From Antrodiella citrinella (lineage: Eukaryota > Basidiomycota > Agaricomycetes > Polyporales > Steccherinaceae): a stretch of DNA of 64,000 bases. Under the pieces are notes generated by a model that worked only from the letters and a program-made list of their open reading frames with translations, ran no database searches and had not been told where the DNA came from. The position numbers and the translations under genes are program-made. Positions 11,330 to 21,803 of this stretch are shown in pieces (the stretch's first letter is position 1; the number at the start of each line of letters is the position of its first letter). The DNA lies in the NCBI GenBank assembly GCA_004802725.1, contig SGPM01000002.1:391937-455936 (forward strand), given 5' to 3'.

Positions 11330-13654
11330 TTAGAAGTCCCAAAGGGTGCCGAAACATGGAATTCCAGCCTCCTTGCATCCCTGTGGATAAGGATGTATCA
11401 GTCTCCGAGAACAATGTGCTCGAGGATTTGAGCGTGTACTACTGACCTGCATCATCTCAGAATTACCAATGTAGTTTGACGTGATGAATACGACTGTGCG
11501 CGGCGCAATGAGTAAATGCTACACCGGTGGCGCATGATGCAGAACTCACCTTCGGCGTTCCATGACGCATACACCTCCCTGAGAAGCTTCATGGTGTCTG
11601 GACGTCCGCCCCGGAGCTTACTGTCCCATAGAAGTAGACGCTCCGGCTCGACGTATCGATGGATAAGCCCGCTGATCGTTGGTCCGAAAGTCTTCTCTTG
11701 GTCAGAACCTACGGGTGTTATCAGTCAGTCTCGGCGGTAGTTTGTGGGTGCAGTTATCAGCTCCGACTCACCAATCCAGATCAAATACCTATAAGCGCGG
11801 GAAGGTCAGTTTGACTGAACTTTGTATCCTATCGTGACTCGGACGCACCAGTGTGGAGATTGTATGCACGTAGAGAGAGCAGCACCGATGCCTGTACCTG
11901 TGCAGATACGGATGCCCCGCTTGTACAGAGTTGATGTGTTCGAAACACCGGCGAACTGTAGGAGCGAACGTCAGTCGGCATGAGAAACATCAACCGCTCG
12001 CAGGAAAAGTGACACCAACCTTGAGCTCTCTGGTCCATAGCGTCTTCGGGGGATCGTTGACGAGGCTGCGGGTGAAATCGCCTGGCAACGGATGATGTCA
12101 ATCACGATAGATTCTCTCATCGTACGACGGGTACTGACCTTGTACACCACAAATCATGTAATGATACTTGGCGTGAGTGCCTTCCCTGTTGACCGATTCG
12201 CATTCATCTTAGTAGGATGCACTCAAGGGAATATGGAACGAGTGACGTACGAGATGATCCCAAAAGCATGATATTCCTTGACTGCGCTTCGGCTGATGCG
12301 TCCAAGGAGACTTTGTTGCATACCACGGCGGAAACGCACGACGGCGACCTTTGGCGATGGCTGTTCAAGGCGTTCGTGAGCGGGATGTTGAACCTCATGA
12401 TAAATGAGTGCTATTTACCAGCTCAATATCGACGGGGACTTCCCGCGTACAGATCCAAGGCAATGCGATACTGGGAGAAAGTTCAGTGAAGACCTAGCGA
12501 TACTCGCGAAGAGTGCACTTACAAGGTGGTCATGCCCATGACATACCAGAAGTCTTGTTGTTTGACGATGTGCACACCGCTCAATTCCAGGTTTGGGTGT
12601 CGGTATCATAAAGGTCGTTCATGAGAGTGAAGGCCCCTGACAAAAGTTAGCTTTGTGAGAAAATTAGCGGTTGAAATTCCCTCTTACATGTGAGGAAAAG
12701 AGCAAGCCAACCAACGAAACGATGGTGACGTTCGAAAATGCTGCGGGTAACGAATCAGCGATTCTTTTCGCAGGACTGATAAAACAATTTATACTAACTT
12801 ATGATGAGTGTTGCGAACCCACGGCATAGCAGACATAGCAGTGATGAAGACAGCAAGGTTGGTGAGAAGACCGACGACCAGAATAGACGGGTTCTCGATG
12901 TGACGATGACGGAAGACAGTGACCACCTTCAGGATCAGCCACCCGACACCGGACAGCGCGCATCCCGAATGAATTCCTCCGAGATGCTATTTGACAACAA
13001 TCAGATTGACAGCGACCAACATATGTCACGATGCTTACCTGTAACACAGACGTACATGCCAGTCTAAACTTGAGCGGGGTCCACTAAATAAGGAAAGAGA
13101 CATAAGCAGCGATCGACGGCGGATATATTCCGGAAGGCTCACCTTCGCGAAGAGCGTATTGACGAACAGGTACAGCAATCGACCGAAGATTTCATTCCTC
13201 ATAAGAATGGCGAAGTTGAAATTGGCTACCGCCATTGCACCGTTGTATTTCACGGCGTATGGGAAGTGACCCGAAGCAGCCAAACCAATTCCAATCATAT
13301 TGATAGAGAAGACGAAAGTGAAGAGTTTCCTGCAAACGACGTCAGACGTATGATCACGAATGACGATGTTCGTACATACCTGTAGGTGTTGAACCATAGC
13401 TGCCACAAAATCCACTTGGAGACTTTCTTCTTGGGTTTCGGGGTCGGTTTGGCCGCCGGTGCTGCGTGAGTCTCCTTCTTTGTAGCGGGGATCGCCTCGA
13501 TGGTGGCGACAGCTTTCTTCTCGTCGTTTGCGAAGATGTCCTTCTTCTCGTCCGCTAGATAAGTAGGCTGCACTGGGCGCGGAGGCTCGTGTGTACCCCT
13601 CTCAGCGTCGTCGTAAGCAGGAACAGCACTTCTGGGGACGATTTCTGACGACAT
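11330..13654 (-). CDS. TmpA-like integral membrane flavoprotein/oxidoreductase
   Basis: This is a multi-pass membrane protein of the TmpA type. In Aspergillus nidulans TmpA is a putative membrane flavoprotein that affects conidiation; the biochemical reaction is unknown. After a hydrophilic N-terminus (MSSEIVPRSAVPAYDD to KPKKKVSKWILWQLWFNTYR) come membrane segments KLFTFVFSINMIGIGLAASG, NEIFGRLLYLFVNTLFAK, GVGWLILKVV and WLALLFTWAFTLMNDLYD. The conserved HHNIFERHHRFVGW lies between the last two. The cytosolic C-terminal half has GIRICTGTGIGAALSTCI (nucleotide-binding glycine motif), WIGSDQEKTFGPTISGLIH, LLLWDSKLRGGRPDTMKLLR, VVFITSNYIGN and terminates AGIPCFGTLWDF. At least eight introns. 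The same module also occurs fused to adenylation domains in some fungal proteins; no such domain is present here. Confidence 0.88.
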
Positions 13655-14160
13655 CAGGTTGGCACGTGTGTTGTAACGTCTGGGACTGGGTGGTGGAAGG
13701 TGAAGCTGTGAAGCTACACGGGTCCGAGAGGGATGGGCGTACGCAGCAGCAGTAGGTGGGGCTCCGTACTTATATGCACACACGCACGCCTCCCGGGACG
13801 GACTGGACAGGCTGTTATTTTGAAAGATAGTGCCGATGTTTCCGCGAGAGAGGTTGTGTCGAAGAATGGTAATGTCGCATATAGCCGGCTTGGAGACTCG
13901 CAGGCTTCTCCAATCAAATTTCCAACAGCCTGGATACCCTGTGAAGGCCACCGATACCAAGGATACATCGCCACATCGGGAAGGCTCTCGGTCCAAACAA
14001 ATGGTTATTGCACGACGCATACCTCATCTGTTGCCGAGAAAACACTGTGCTGGATGACCTAAACTCAATTACATTGGGATTAGGGCGTGGTATTGGGCGT
14101 ACTGCGGTCAGTCAGCCTTTCCGCTCCAATTTCCACAGCCTGTATCGCGAAAATCAAGCG
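13655..14160. other. Upstream region of the TmpA-like gene
   Basis: Overlapping open frames are present on both strands, but none shows a recognisable domain. The minus-strand frame is an upstream extension of the TmpA-like first exon and is probably 5' untranslated region or promoter. Confidence 0.4.
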
Positions 14161-15134
14161 TTAGTTAAGCGTGAACAGCTCCGGAATGGTCTGAAACCCG
14201 ATACCACTATGTGCTTCCCACCACAGTGGGATTACCACGATATGCACATCGAGAGAGGAGCGCGCCAGGGTATGGGCTCCAGGAATACCGCCTTCTAGTT
14301 GCCAACGCTCAGGATGCTGTGAGATAACTTTACTGACAAAATGAACCGGGAACACGAGTGCCCCGTCAAGATCTTCGCACGCAAGGCGTTCACCATATCT
14401 GATTCTCAGGATATCTTTTCGTCTACCCACCAGCGCCGCAGTAGATGTCAGTGAATCCTGAAAAAGGAAGACTTTTCAACCTGTTACAATGCGCCAGGAA
14501 CGTCGGTCGCACGAGTCAAACAGCTCACCGAGGCTACGTGTGCACTTTGCAATACTCTGGACGATTATTCTCGTGGCTGGTTCGGTCGGGACAGGTCTTG
14601 ATTTCGCTGTCGTAGGATAGTACGAACAGCACCGGAACGCTCGACGTCGGCCTCACAATGGTTTGTATGCAGAGACCGATCATCCAGGTCCATGGAGCAC
14701 GTAAGAGTGGATCATCGCGTTGACAAGGACATGACAATTGCTGTTCAAACCTGTATCTTAGAGAACGCTGAAAAAAACGCTGAGAAGGAACCTACGTGGA
14801 ATTCCCAAATGTGGTCATCTACGATTGACATGCAACTTACAAGCGCGTGCTGTGTTCCCACCAACTTATGCCCTACGGCGTGCTTGACTCCGTTGGGCGG
14901 AAAGAAGATCTTCGCACTTTGTACCTCATCGGAGCCGTCTCGTCCGAAAGCGTTGGAGAAAGCATTGCACAGCTTGAGTTTGACACCTAAATTCCGCCAG
15001 TCTCGGAACCTGCGAGCGACAAACTGTTCAAGAGTGTCAGTGAACTTAAAAAACTTCCACAACGATGAATGACTCGGACTTACAGAGACTACGATGCACA
15101 ACGCATGCACGATACACGAAACAAGTAATAACAA
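14161..15134 (-). CDS. Hypothetical protein, unrecognised spliced gene
   Basis: I do not recognise this gene. Three minus-strand open segments connect with ordinary splice sites. A segment containing FVARRFRDWRNLGVKLKLC and VQSAKIFFPPNGVKHAVGHK ends at a GTAAGT donor after TQHAL. Next is FEQQLSCPCQRDDPLLRAPW to PEYC, and the last exon is DSLTSTAALVGRRKDILRI to GFQTIPELFTLN, preceded by a good CTTTTTCAG acceptor. The last exon runs about 105 codons without a stop and reads like real protein, with a hydrophobic stretch ALVFPVHFVSKVI. The N-terminal exon and exact start are unclear, and the middle exon meets a stop soon after PEYCK unless a weak donor is used. It could be a lineage-specific gene or a decayed one. 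It lies downstream of the NDC80 stop on the same strand. Confidence 0.4.
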
Positions 15135-15222
15135 TAATGATATGAACCCGTAGAACTTCCTTCACAAACAGCAGCTACAGGACGTCGCGAAAGACCGACT
15201 CGCCGATCATAACAGTGACCGC

Positions 15223-17585
15223 TCAGTTCTCCTCGGCGAAATCCCTGAGGTCCTTCAGCTGTGTCGACACTTCTTCCTTGAATGTAACGATATCGCTGCT
15301 ATTCTTGATAATGGCCCTCACAGTTTCATCTCGCAATCGTTCCACCCGGTCAACTTGTTCACGGTACCTGGGCATGGAAGCTTAGCACAACGTCAGCGAG
15401 GCAGTTATGAGAGACACTTACGCGATCTGCACGGCTTGCAGCCTTGATTTCACCCCCACACCGTTCGCCATTGCCGAAGTCCTTGCTTGGGCGAGTTCAC
15501 GTTCAAGATGCGTGGCTTCGGCATTACTGACCAACGCTTCTTGTTGTGCCACCTGAAACCATAGATGAGCGGAAGCGCAACCAGAGCGTAGAATATCTTA
15601 CTTCTCGAAGTTCTTCTGCCTCATCGTTCAAAGCCGTGACTTTGTTGAGTACCTCGTTGGCTTCCTCCTCCATGTTCTCCCACTCCGTTGTCAGCTGATC
15701 CAACTCGTTATCCACTTTGATGCGCTCGCTCTCGACGTCAGCACGTTCAGCACGTTTCAGCTCTGCGATTATAGCTAGTGAAGGCTTGATCACTTCGCGT
15801 AGTCCAGAACCCATGAGCATTTCCGGTGGATTAGAAGCGGCGGTATTAAGTGCAAGTGTGAGCTTCACGTCCTGCAGGGGCTCAGGGAGTGGAGGGAACA
15901 ACCCCAGGGAAGAGAGCAAATTGGTGTAAGCATCTACAGCTTCCTCGGCATCCGTGACCTTTTTCGTCAATGAAACTTCCAGCTTCAGTGCATTTCTGCT
16001 GGCTTCTGCGATCTTGTACCTCAAGCTCTCCAAATCACGCGTGAGGACTTCGTGCTCCGAATTCATACGGAGAACCTCCTCGGGTGAAAGGTTCTGCACC
16101 TTGACAATACTCGTCAGTCGGGCCTCTTCAGCTTTCAGCTGATCTATCGCCGCAACTACAGAGAAGAGAAGTGAGCAAAACTAGGGACATACTTCTCACA
16201 ACATAACGCACGGGTTTGGGCGAGTTCGGTCTTCTCGTGCTTGATGGTGTTGACAAGCCCTTCCTTCCTCTGCTCCGCCACTCGGATATATTCCTCAAAT
16301 TTAGCACGGTCGTGCTTGAGATAACCGTTACTTTCTTTGAGCTGCTCAATGGGTGCCTGTATGTCACATAGCTGAATGTTGCGATCTCCATGAGATTTGT
16401 CAAACACTGACCGGTGCCTTGAGAATCCGTTGCAGATCCGCAGAGATTGCTTTCATCTGTTCCTTCTTCTGTTCTAGATCGACCACCACTCGACTATCTT
16501 TCAAAGCTGACAAGGAACAATCAGTGAACACGCATTGGATACATGAGAAACACAATCTCACCATATCGCTCTTCTAGATTCTTCTCCTGCTCAGGATACA
16601 CATCTTGGCCTAGAAGGAACACCTCATACGCATCCAGGTAGTGACTCATAGCAAGAGCGTGGTGGTGATGTATGTCGTCGAACTCGTCTGGAACGAGGGA
16701 CGCATCCTGCAATGTCGGATGCTCACTTTCCATGTAGTGCAGTCTGGCCTGACACGAGCATGAATTGGATAGTAAAGGTACATTGAGGACGAGCATCTCA
16801 CCTTCCCCATTTCTACAAGCCAGTGCAATACTCCAAGGAGCGTGGGCCACGAATGTGGCGCAGCGGGGGTGGCCAGCCACCGTAGGTCTATTGACCCAAC
16901 ATACGGATACCGAAGCGCCTTCAAAGGTGGCAAAAATTGTTCCTCCCATCGCTGGTCTGTCCGGAACGGCCATTGAGGATCCAAGAGTGAAATAAGGTGT
17001 TGGAAGATGGCGCCGAAATCGCGTCCGGTAATATTCTGTAGAACACTGTTCGGTATATCGTAACCTGTGCTCTGCAGCCAGCCCACTATATCCTGCCGCA
17101 TTTTCGCTTGAAAGGTCCGATCGCGAAGGTTGCGCGTGTCTTTCAGAGGCTGGCTATTCGACGGTGCGGATCCTTGAGAGCTTGGACCTCCCATCCACAT
17201 TGAGCCTCGACGTACACTACTGAAGGTCAAGATAGCATGTCAGAAAACGTCGGAGTCCATACAACCCGTATTCCTATAAATGGATACGACATCACAAGCG
17301 TGAAGAAGCAGTAACTCACTTGTGCAACGGCGTACGTCCGAACGCAGGTTTACTCGCGCTCATCAACAAAGGATTGGTGTTCTGGGACCGCAGAACAGAA
17401 TTTCGCTGCACAGTACTTGGAGGCTGAAGCAGAGGTCCTCTCAGTGCTGGACCAGAAATGGACATACGTCCAGCATTCGTGGGTTTCTTGCTGGTGGACG
17501 GTACTGGTAGTCCGGAGCCATGCCGCACGTTGCCATACGGGTCGCCTGCGGGTTGGATAGTGGACCGTCTGCGAAAGTCTGCCAT
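15223..17585 (-). CDS. NDC80: Kinetochore protein NDC80/HEC1
   Basis: NDC80 is the microtubule-binding subunit of the four-protein Ndc80 complex at the outer kinetochore; its partners are Nuf2, Spc24 and Spc25. The protein starts MADFRRRSTIQPAGDPYG with a basic, Ser/Pro-rich tail. The calponin-homology domain follows: RNLRDRTFQAKMRQDIVGWL, VLQNITGRDFGAIFQHLI, LLDPQWPFRTDQRWEEQFLP, ALRYPYVGSIDLRWLATPAA and WPTLLGVLHWLVEMGK. After the Asp/His-rich loop (FDDIHHHHALAMSHYLDAY) there is a long coiled coil to the C-terminus LRDFAEEN. At least eight introns. The start is the first Met of the basic tail. SPC24, a partner subunit, lies about 25 kb away in the same window. It is divergent from MOG1 over 199 bp containing an MCB-like cluster. 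Confidence 0.95.
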
Positions 17586-17670
17586 GGAGAATAAGGATGA
17601 GCAGGAAAACGCGCCAAGTTGCGTTCAGAGAAGGGTGGGGTTCACGTGAAGTCAAACGACAACCTGTTCA

Positions 17671-17685
17671 ACGCGTCGCGTCGCG
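17671..17685. promoter_or_regulatory. MCB-like element cluster between NDC80 and MOG1
   Basis: The interval reads ACGCGTCGCGTCGCG: one palindromic ACGCGT core followed by two overlapping GTCGCG half-cores. It lies 86 bp upstream of the NDC80 start codon and 100 bp upstream of the MOG1 start codon. ACGCGT is the known binding core (MCB) of MBF-type G1/S transcription factors in fungi. Function here is inferred; a similar ACGCGTCGCG occurs upstream of SPC24. Confidence 0.5.
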
Positions 17686-17784
17686 CAATGTGATTACGGC
17701 ACGTGATACCACTTCTAGTGAGAGACGCCCAATATTCAGCCCCTGCGTCGTGCGAGCATATTTCAGTCCACAACCATCGTCGGG

Positions 17785-18434
17785 ATGTCTATTCCATTTT
17801 CCGGGGAGCGAGAGCTCTTTGGCGGTGCTATCACTGCAATTCTACGCCCAGATTTGGTTGACGCTTCGTAGGTCCCCGGCTTGAGGATCTCTTTCAACTC
17901 ATCATAACCGAAATCAATTGAAAGCGATCTACGACAAGTCCCTGATACCCAAGAAGTTTTCTTGTATCCGGACTCAAGCAAGAGTGTCATATTTGAAATT
18001 TTGCAGAGGGTCGAACCGTCAGGTTCCGAAGAAGCGGCGAGGCGAGTCTGTTTGATTGAACCTCTTATCGTACTTACCTGTCCCACAGATTCCATTTCGA
18101 CTCCCTTGCCAATGACAATGAAGCCGAGACCAAGTCGGTTTTGGGCATACGCACCGTCCCCAATGACCGTGGTGACAGTACCCCATCGTCGATCCTACTT
18201 GAAGGTGCACAAACGATCAAGAAATTCAACGCCGCAGTCCCTGATCAGGTTCACATATTTATGGCGCTGTATCGCGTCGAGCACAAAAATGTCGACCTGG
18301 TCCTGACGATGAACGTACCTATTAAAACCCTGGATGACGGTGCAGTAGATGAACAGGACGTGTCTCTCTCGCGTCAAGAGTTCGGAAAAGCAGCACTGTC
18401 ACTACGGATATTGGACTTTGGACTGTTTGTATGA
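17785..18434 (+). CDS. MOG1: Ran-binding nuclear import factor MOG1
   Basis: Mog1 binds Ran/Gsp1 and promotes nucleotide release, supporting nuclear transport. The spliced product starts MSIPFSGERELFGGAITAIL and continues RPDLVDASDLRQVPDTQEVF, FLYPDSSKSVIFEILQRVE, FHFDSLANDNEAETKSVLG, FMALYRVEHKNVDLVLTMN, VPIKTLDDGAVDEQDVSLS and ends RILDFGLFV. Both ELFGGAI and VPDTQEVF are family hallmarks. The first intron (17868-17924) has donor GTAGGT. The second, 18042-18088 (47 nt), must start with GC (AG|GCGAGT) to restore the EEAAR-FHFDSLA junction, so it is a GC-AG intron. Its stop lies 106 bp from the convergent ATG38-like stop. Confidence 0.93.
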
Positions 18435-18539
18435 CATGAAGGGGCATAAATGCAAGAGTAGAAGGGGGACATATGTACGGTACAGCCGAGAAGAAGAACA
18501 TATTGATACAGTATCTGACGTGTGAACATCCCATAAACA

Positions 18540-20218
18540 CTAGGCAGCAGCGGCCACCACATCCGGCTGAACCCGACGATTCAGATCATCCTCCTCGGCC
18601 TGTGCTTCAGCTTCGGGCTCTTCTTGTATGCGATCCTTCGCCACAGACGTCGCTTCAGCTTGCGCTTGCGCTTGCTTTTTGCGTTTGTGGGACTCCTTGA
18701 CTTTGTCCCAGCGATCGCGGAATTTGACGATCATCGCTTTCTATAGAGAGTAGGTCAAATCAGCAGAACACATACACGCTTGAGAATACGAACTTGTTTC
18801 TCGTTCTCAATCCGCACCCCTCGAACTTCCTCCTCAAGATCCCGTATCCTCTTTAAGAGCTGAGCTTCTCGATCACGAGGTGCACCATGAACCAAGGCTG
18901 TCGCAGGTGCGGACAGTGGCGTGTTTATGTTCAAAGTGGCCAAGTCTGGAACTTGCCCAGGCCGTGCAGCCATAGATGAAGTCATGGCACGTTGTGCCTG
19001 TAACCCCGTTGAGTGCATAATCAGGAAGAAGGAAAAAGAACCGACAGACCTCTTTTCTTGCGAGCATGATACTATCTCTCAGCTGCAGATCTTGTTCCTG
19101 GCGTTGCTTCAATATCCTATTCGCTGACGCCAGTTGTTTTTGTGCTTCTTCGAGTTCTGCTCTTAACGCTAAGTTCTCCTTCGTTAGCGTCGACGAAGTC
19201 GGCTCGGATTTGGAGGGTATAAGGCAGAATGAGTCCGCCATGTTATCATCTAAGACAGGGTCAGCACATATTCTCCGAGTCAGGTTGTCAAACCATACAT
19301 TCAGCGTCCAGCTCATCCTCATCCCAGTCGTCGCCAAGGCTTGATGGGTGGGGTTTGGGAGGGAAGGTGGTGATCCCAGCTAACCCGCCATCAGAGTCTG
19401 AGGCAGAATTATGACGAGAAAGGAACTTGGTTCTGGCAGATGAAATGATCCCCATACTTCGAGTGAAAGTTCGCGAGACGGGATCCTCTACATCTGTGTC
19501 AGATCCGGACCCCTCGCGACGTGGAGTGGTAGCATTCTCGGAACCAAGGGGTGCTGTGGCGAACGCAACAGGTTGAGACAAGTGGTGCAACATTCCCTCA
19601 GTTATCCTCCAGAAGGTGTTGAATGCGTCACTGCCCTCACTCTACGAAATCAGACAAAGTATATGACGCAATTGAGTGGCGAAGCTCACCCTCTGTCCCA
19701 AAAGCATGAAAGACTCCTCTACAGTTTGCTGAGAATCCGACAAATTGTTCCGTGCGGTAGGGGGAGGTGAAGACGTGGGTTGGGGTGGAACGACCGACGG
19801 TCCGGGCGTCGAAGTGGCGGGTCGCAACGACTTTTGGGGCAGAGAGGGATCCTTGCCTTCTTCTCGCAATTTGGCAATCTTCCTCTGGAGCTCCTTTCCC
19901 GCCTTTGAGTGCTCGTTGTAAAGCATCCGCAAGGTTCGCTTCGTCTGAATATGACACTCGTGAATATGACAGCCTTCACCCAAAACGCACGGGAGCATTG
20001 GCTTACATTCTCTTCACTCGAAGCCTGTATACAAGCTGCAAATGCCTCTGCGGCTTTGTAGTGCTCTTCGCTGGCCGGGACAATGAGACCTTGATTCATG
20101 AAGTCGTCTGCGTTCGCTGCATGCTGGTGTGCCTGCCATAACATCCCATACATTCATTTACAGCCGATGAAGATAAATTAGCGCAACTCACAGCATTGAG
20201 TGGAGATTCCAAAGACAT
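18540..20218 (-). CDS. ATG38: MIT-domain coiled-coil protein, ATG38/NRBF2-like
   Basis: The N-terminus MSLESPLNA plus AHQHAANADDF (joined across a GTGAGT intron) resembles the NRBF2/Atg38 signature, which places PLN and AHQ ahead of an MIT-type helical repeat. The MIT-like part continues EEHYKAAEAFAACIQASSEE and RTLRMLYNEHSKAGKELQRK. Atg38/NRBF2 stabilises the autophagy PI3-kinase complex I that contains Atg14 and Vps34. The middle is Ser/Pro-rich, then KENLALRAELEEAQKQLASA and EAQLLKRIRDLEEEVRGVR form coiled coils. The C-terminal end is basic, then Gln/Ala/Glu-rich. The acronym rests on the N-terminal resemblance alone; other MIT proteins are possible. Length is about 430-450 residues, somewhat longer than yeast Atg38. 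It is divergent from the next small gene. Confidence 0.68.
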
Positions 20219-20655
20219 CACGCTTGAGATGGATTTGATACAACGGACCTGCTAGAGAATATAGTACACAGGGAAAAAGAAGTTGACAAACGTCGCGCAG
20301 CGCGCGCAAGACACGGTGGGAGTAATACATGAGCGTCTAACTCCAGTGGCGGTGACAACGCGGGGCCAATAGACAAATTGGGATTTGGTCTTTGCACCTT
20401 CCAGCTCGTCTGTCGATTCAACATCGACCAATTACACAAAAGACCGCTTTCAACATCCTCCCATGTACTGGCGTATGAATTCATGCTGAATACAAGAGCG
20501 ATATGGAAGGACGACCGAAATGGTCTTGGCGACTTCTTGTCCTCACCTTGTCCGAAGGAGACTTCCGCTGCGGATGTGGCGGACGCAAAGTAACCTAGAG
20601 ACAGCTCTCGAGGAGTTCTGCGCTTTATCACTACCCTCACGTTCCACTGGTCAAA

Positions 20656-21366
20656 ATGCCCTTCAATTTAGGAAAGAAGAAGCAGCACAAGGTAAGCTTG
20701 TACGCATACGCCATCCAGGCGAACGCTGAAACTTTTAAAGGACGACATATATGAGCCAGCTCAGAGCTCGTGGCAAGGGGTAAAACAGCGTACTATGCGG
20801 AAACTCATGGTTCGTGCTGGACTGCACCACACCAGAGCACTCCCAAAGAGCAATGTGAGTACACCACTTACTCCGAAGCTTGTCGATTTGGTTCTGATCC
20901 GCCCCTTTGGCAGTCAAATCCAAACATTCTCTATGCCGACAGAGAAATGTCGGATCTCTGGCAACAGCGTGCTAAACAAGATGAAGCACATCTCCGTCAG
21001 CGTTTTCGTCGTGCCTCCTGTCCCACTTTACATCCCCCAGGCGGCGTGGACGAACTTCTTCCAGTTTCCGAGGACGACATCAGCAAGCTCTTCCGGTATG
21101 ACTCTGTCTCATCCAATGGGTGGTGTTGTGAAGGTTCTTCGCATGATCCGGACGACCCTGTGCTGAGTGTTCGACATGTTGAGAATCAAACTGCACATAC
21201 GCCTGAGGTTGTTTCTTCGAATTCGATCATCGGAACCTCGTCGACAGATTCTGCCACAAGTCAAGGCGTAGTCCCCGATATTTTCGTCACGCCCACTTGG
21301 GGATGGTCGCTGCCAAATCCTAGTGCTCCACCCCCCACGCCGGTGCGGGAGTCTATCGAAAAATAA
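20656..21366 (+). CDS. Hypothetical protein, Ser/Pro-rich C-terminus
   Basis: I do not recognise this gene. Exons join as MPFNLGKKKQHK, DDIYEPAQSSWQG to TRALPKSN, then NPNILYADREMSDLWQQRAK, LRQRFRRASCPTLHPPGG and a low-complexity end TWGWSLPNPSAPPPTPVRE. Intron 1 begins GTAAGC after QHK and intron 2 begins GTGAGT after KSN and ends TTGGCAG. Product about 220 residues. The N-terminus is basic, the centre has a short charged helix-like stretch (DLWQQRAKQDEAHLRQRFR), and the last about 100 residues are probably disordered. The reading frame holds through all joins, so I think it is a real gene, perhaps lineage-specific. Head-to-head with the ATG38-like gene at 437 bp. Confidence 0.6.
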
Positions 21367-21803
21367 ACACTTAGCGGAAGCTCAACGCCTGAGAGATTTA
21401 CAGTAAGTAGATCAAGGTTTTCTGTTGTACCTGGTCTCAATTTCAGTAGATCCACCAAGCTTCAAACCCACTCTCTCCTACTTTGTGTTGGTAGTTGTGT
21501 ATTGTCCACGCCTCAAGTAGTTCCTTGAACTTGAATCGAATAAATTGTTGCGCTTTGGCATGGCCATTCGGAACCTATTCAAAATATCATATCTTACCTA
21601 CATCCTATGGCTCGTCTTCTAAATAGAGGCATACTCAGACTGCGACTCGGAACAGCGATTAGAGCAGTGAGCACTAGTACTACTAATGCGCACTGGCAGC
21701 ACGTTAGCGTGAGAGCAACTTGCCATTTTGAGCGCCAGGAATAGGCATGCGCAATTGATCTCTCTTTCTAACTTTCCGTTCCGCAACCTCCAGTTTGTTC
21801 ATA
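21367..21803. other. Intergenic region between same-strand genes
   Basis: This stretch separates the preceding small gene from CCT1, both on the plus strand. I see a relatively A/T-rich section and no convincing reading frame, RNA gene or repeat. It should contain the CCT1 promoter. Confidence 0.45.

Noticed and set aside
20218..20640. 140-codon minus-strand open frame upstream of the ATG38-like gene
   Set aside because: It overlaps the divergent promoter, has no motif and ends just at the ATG38-like start; most likely chance.
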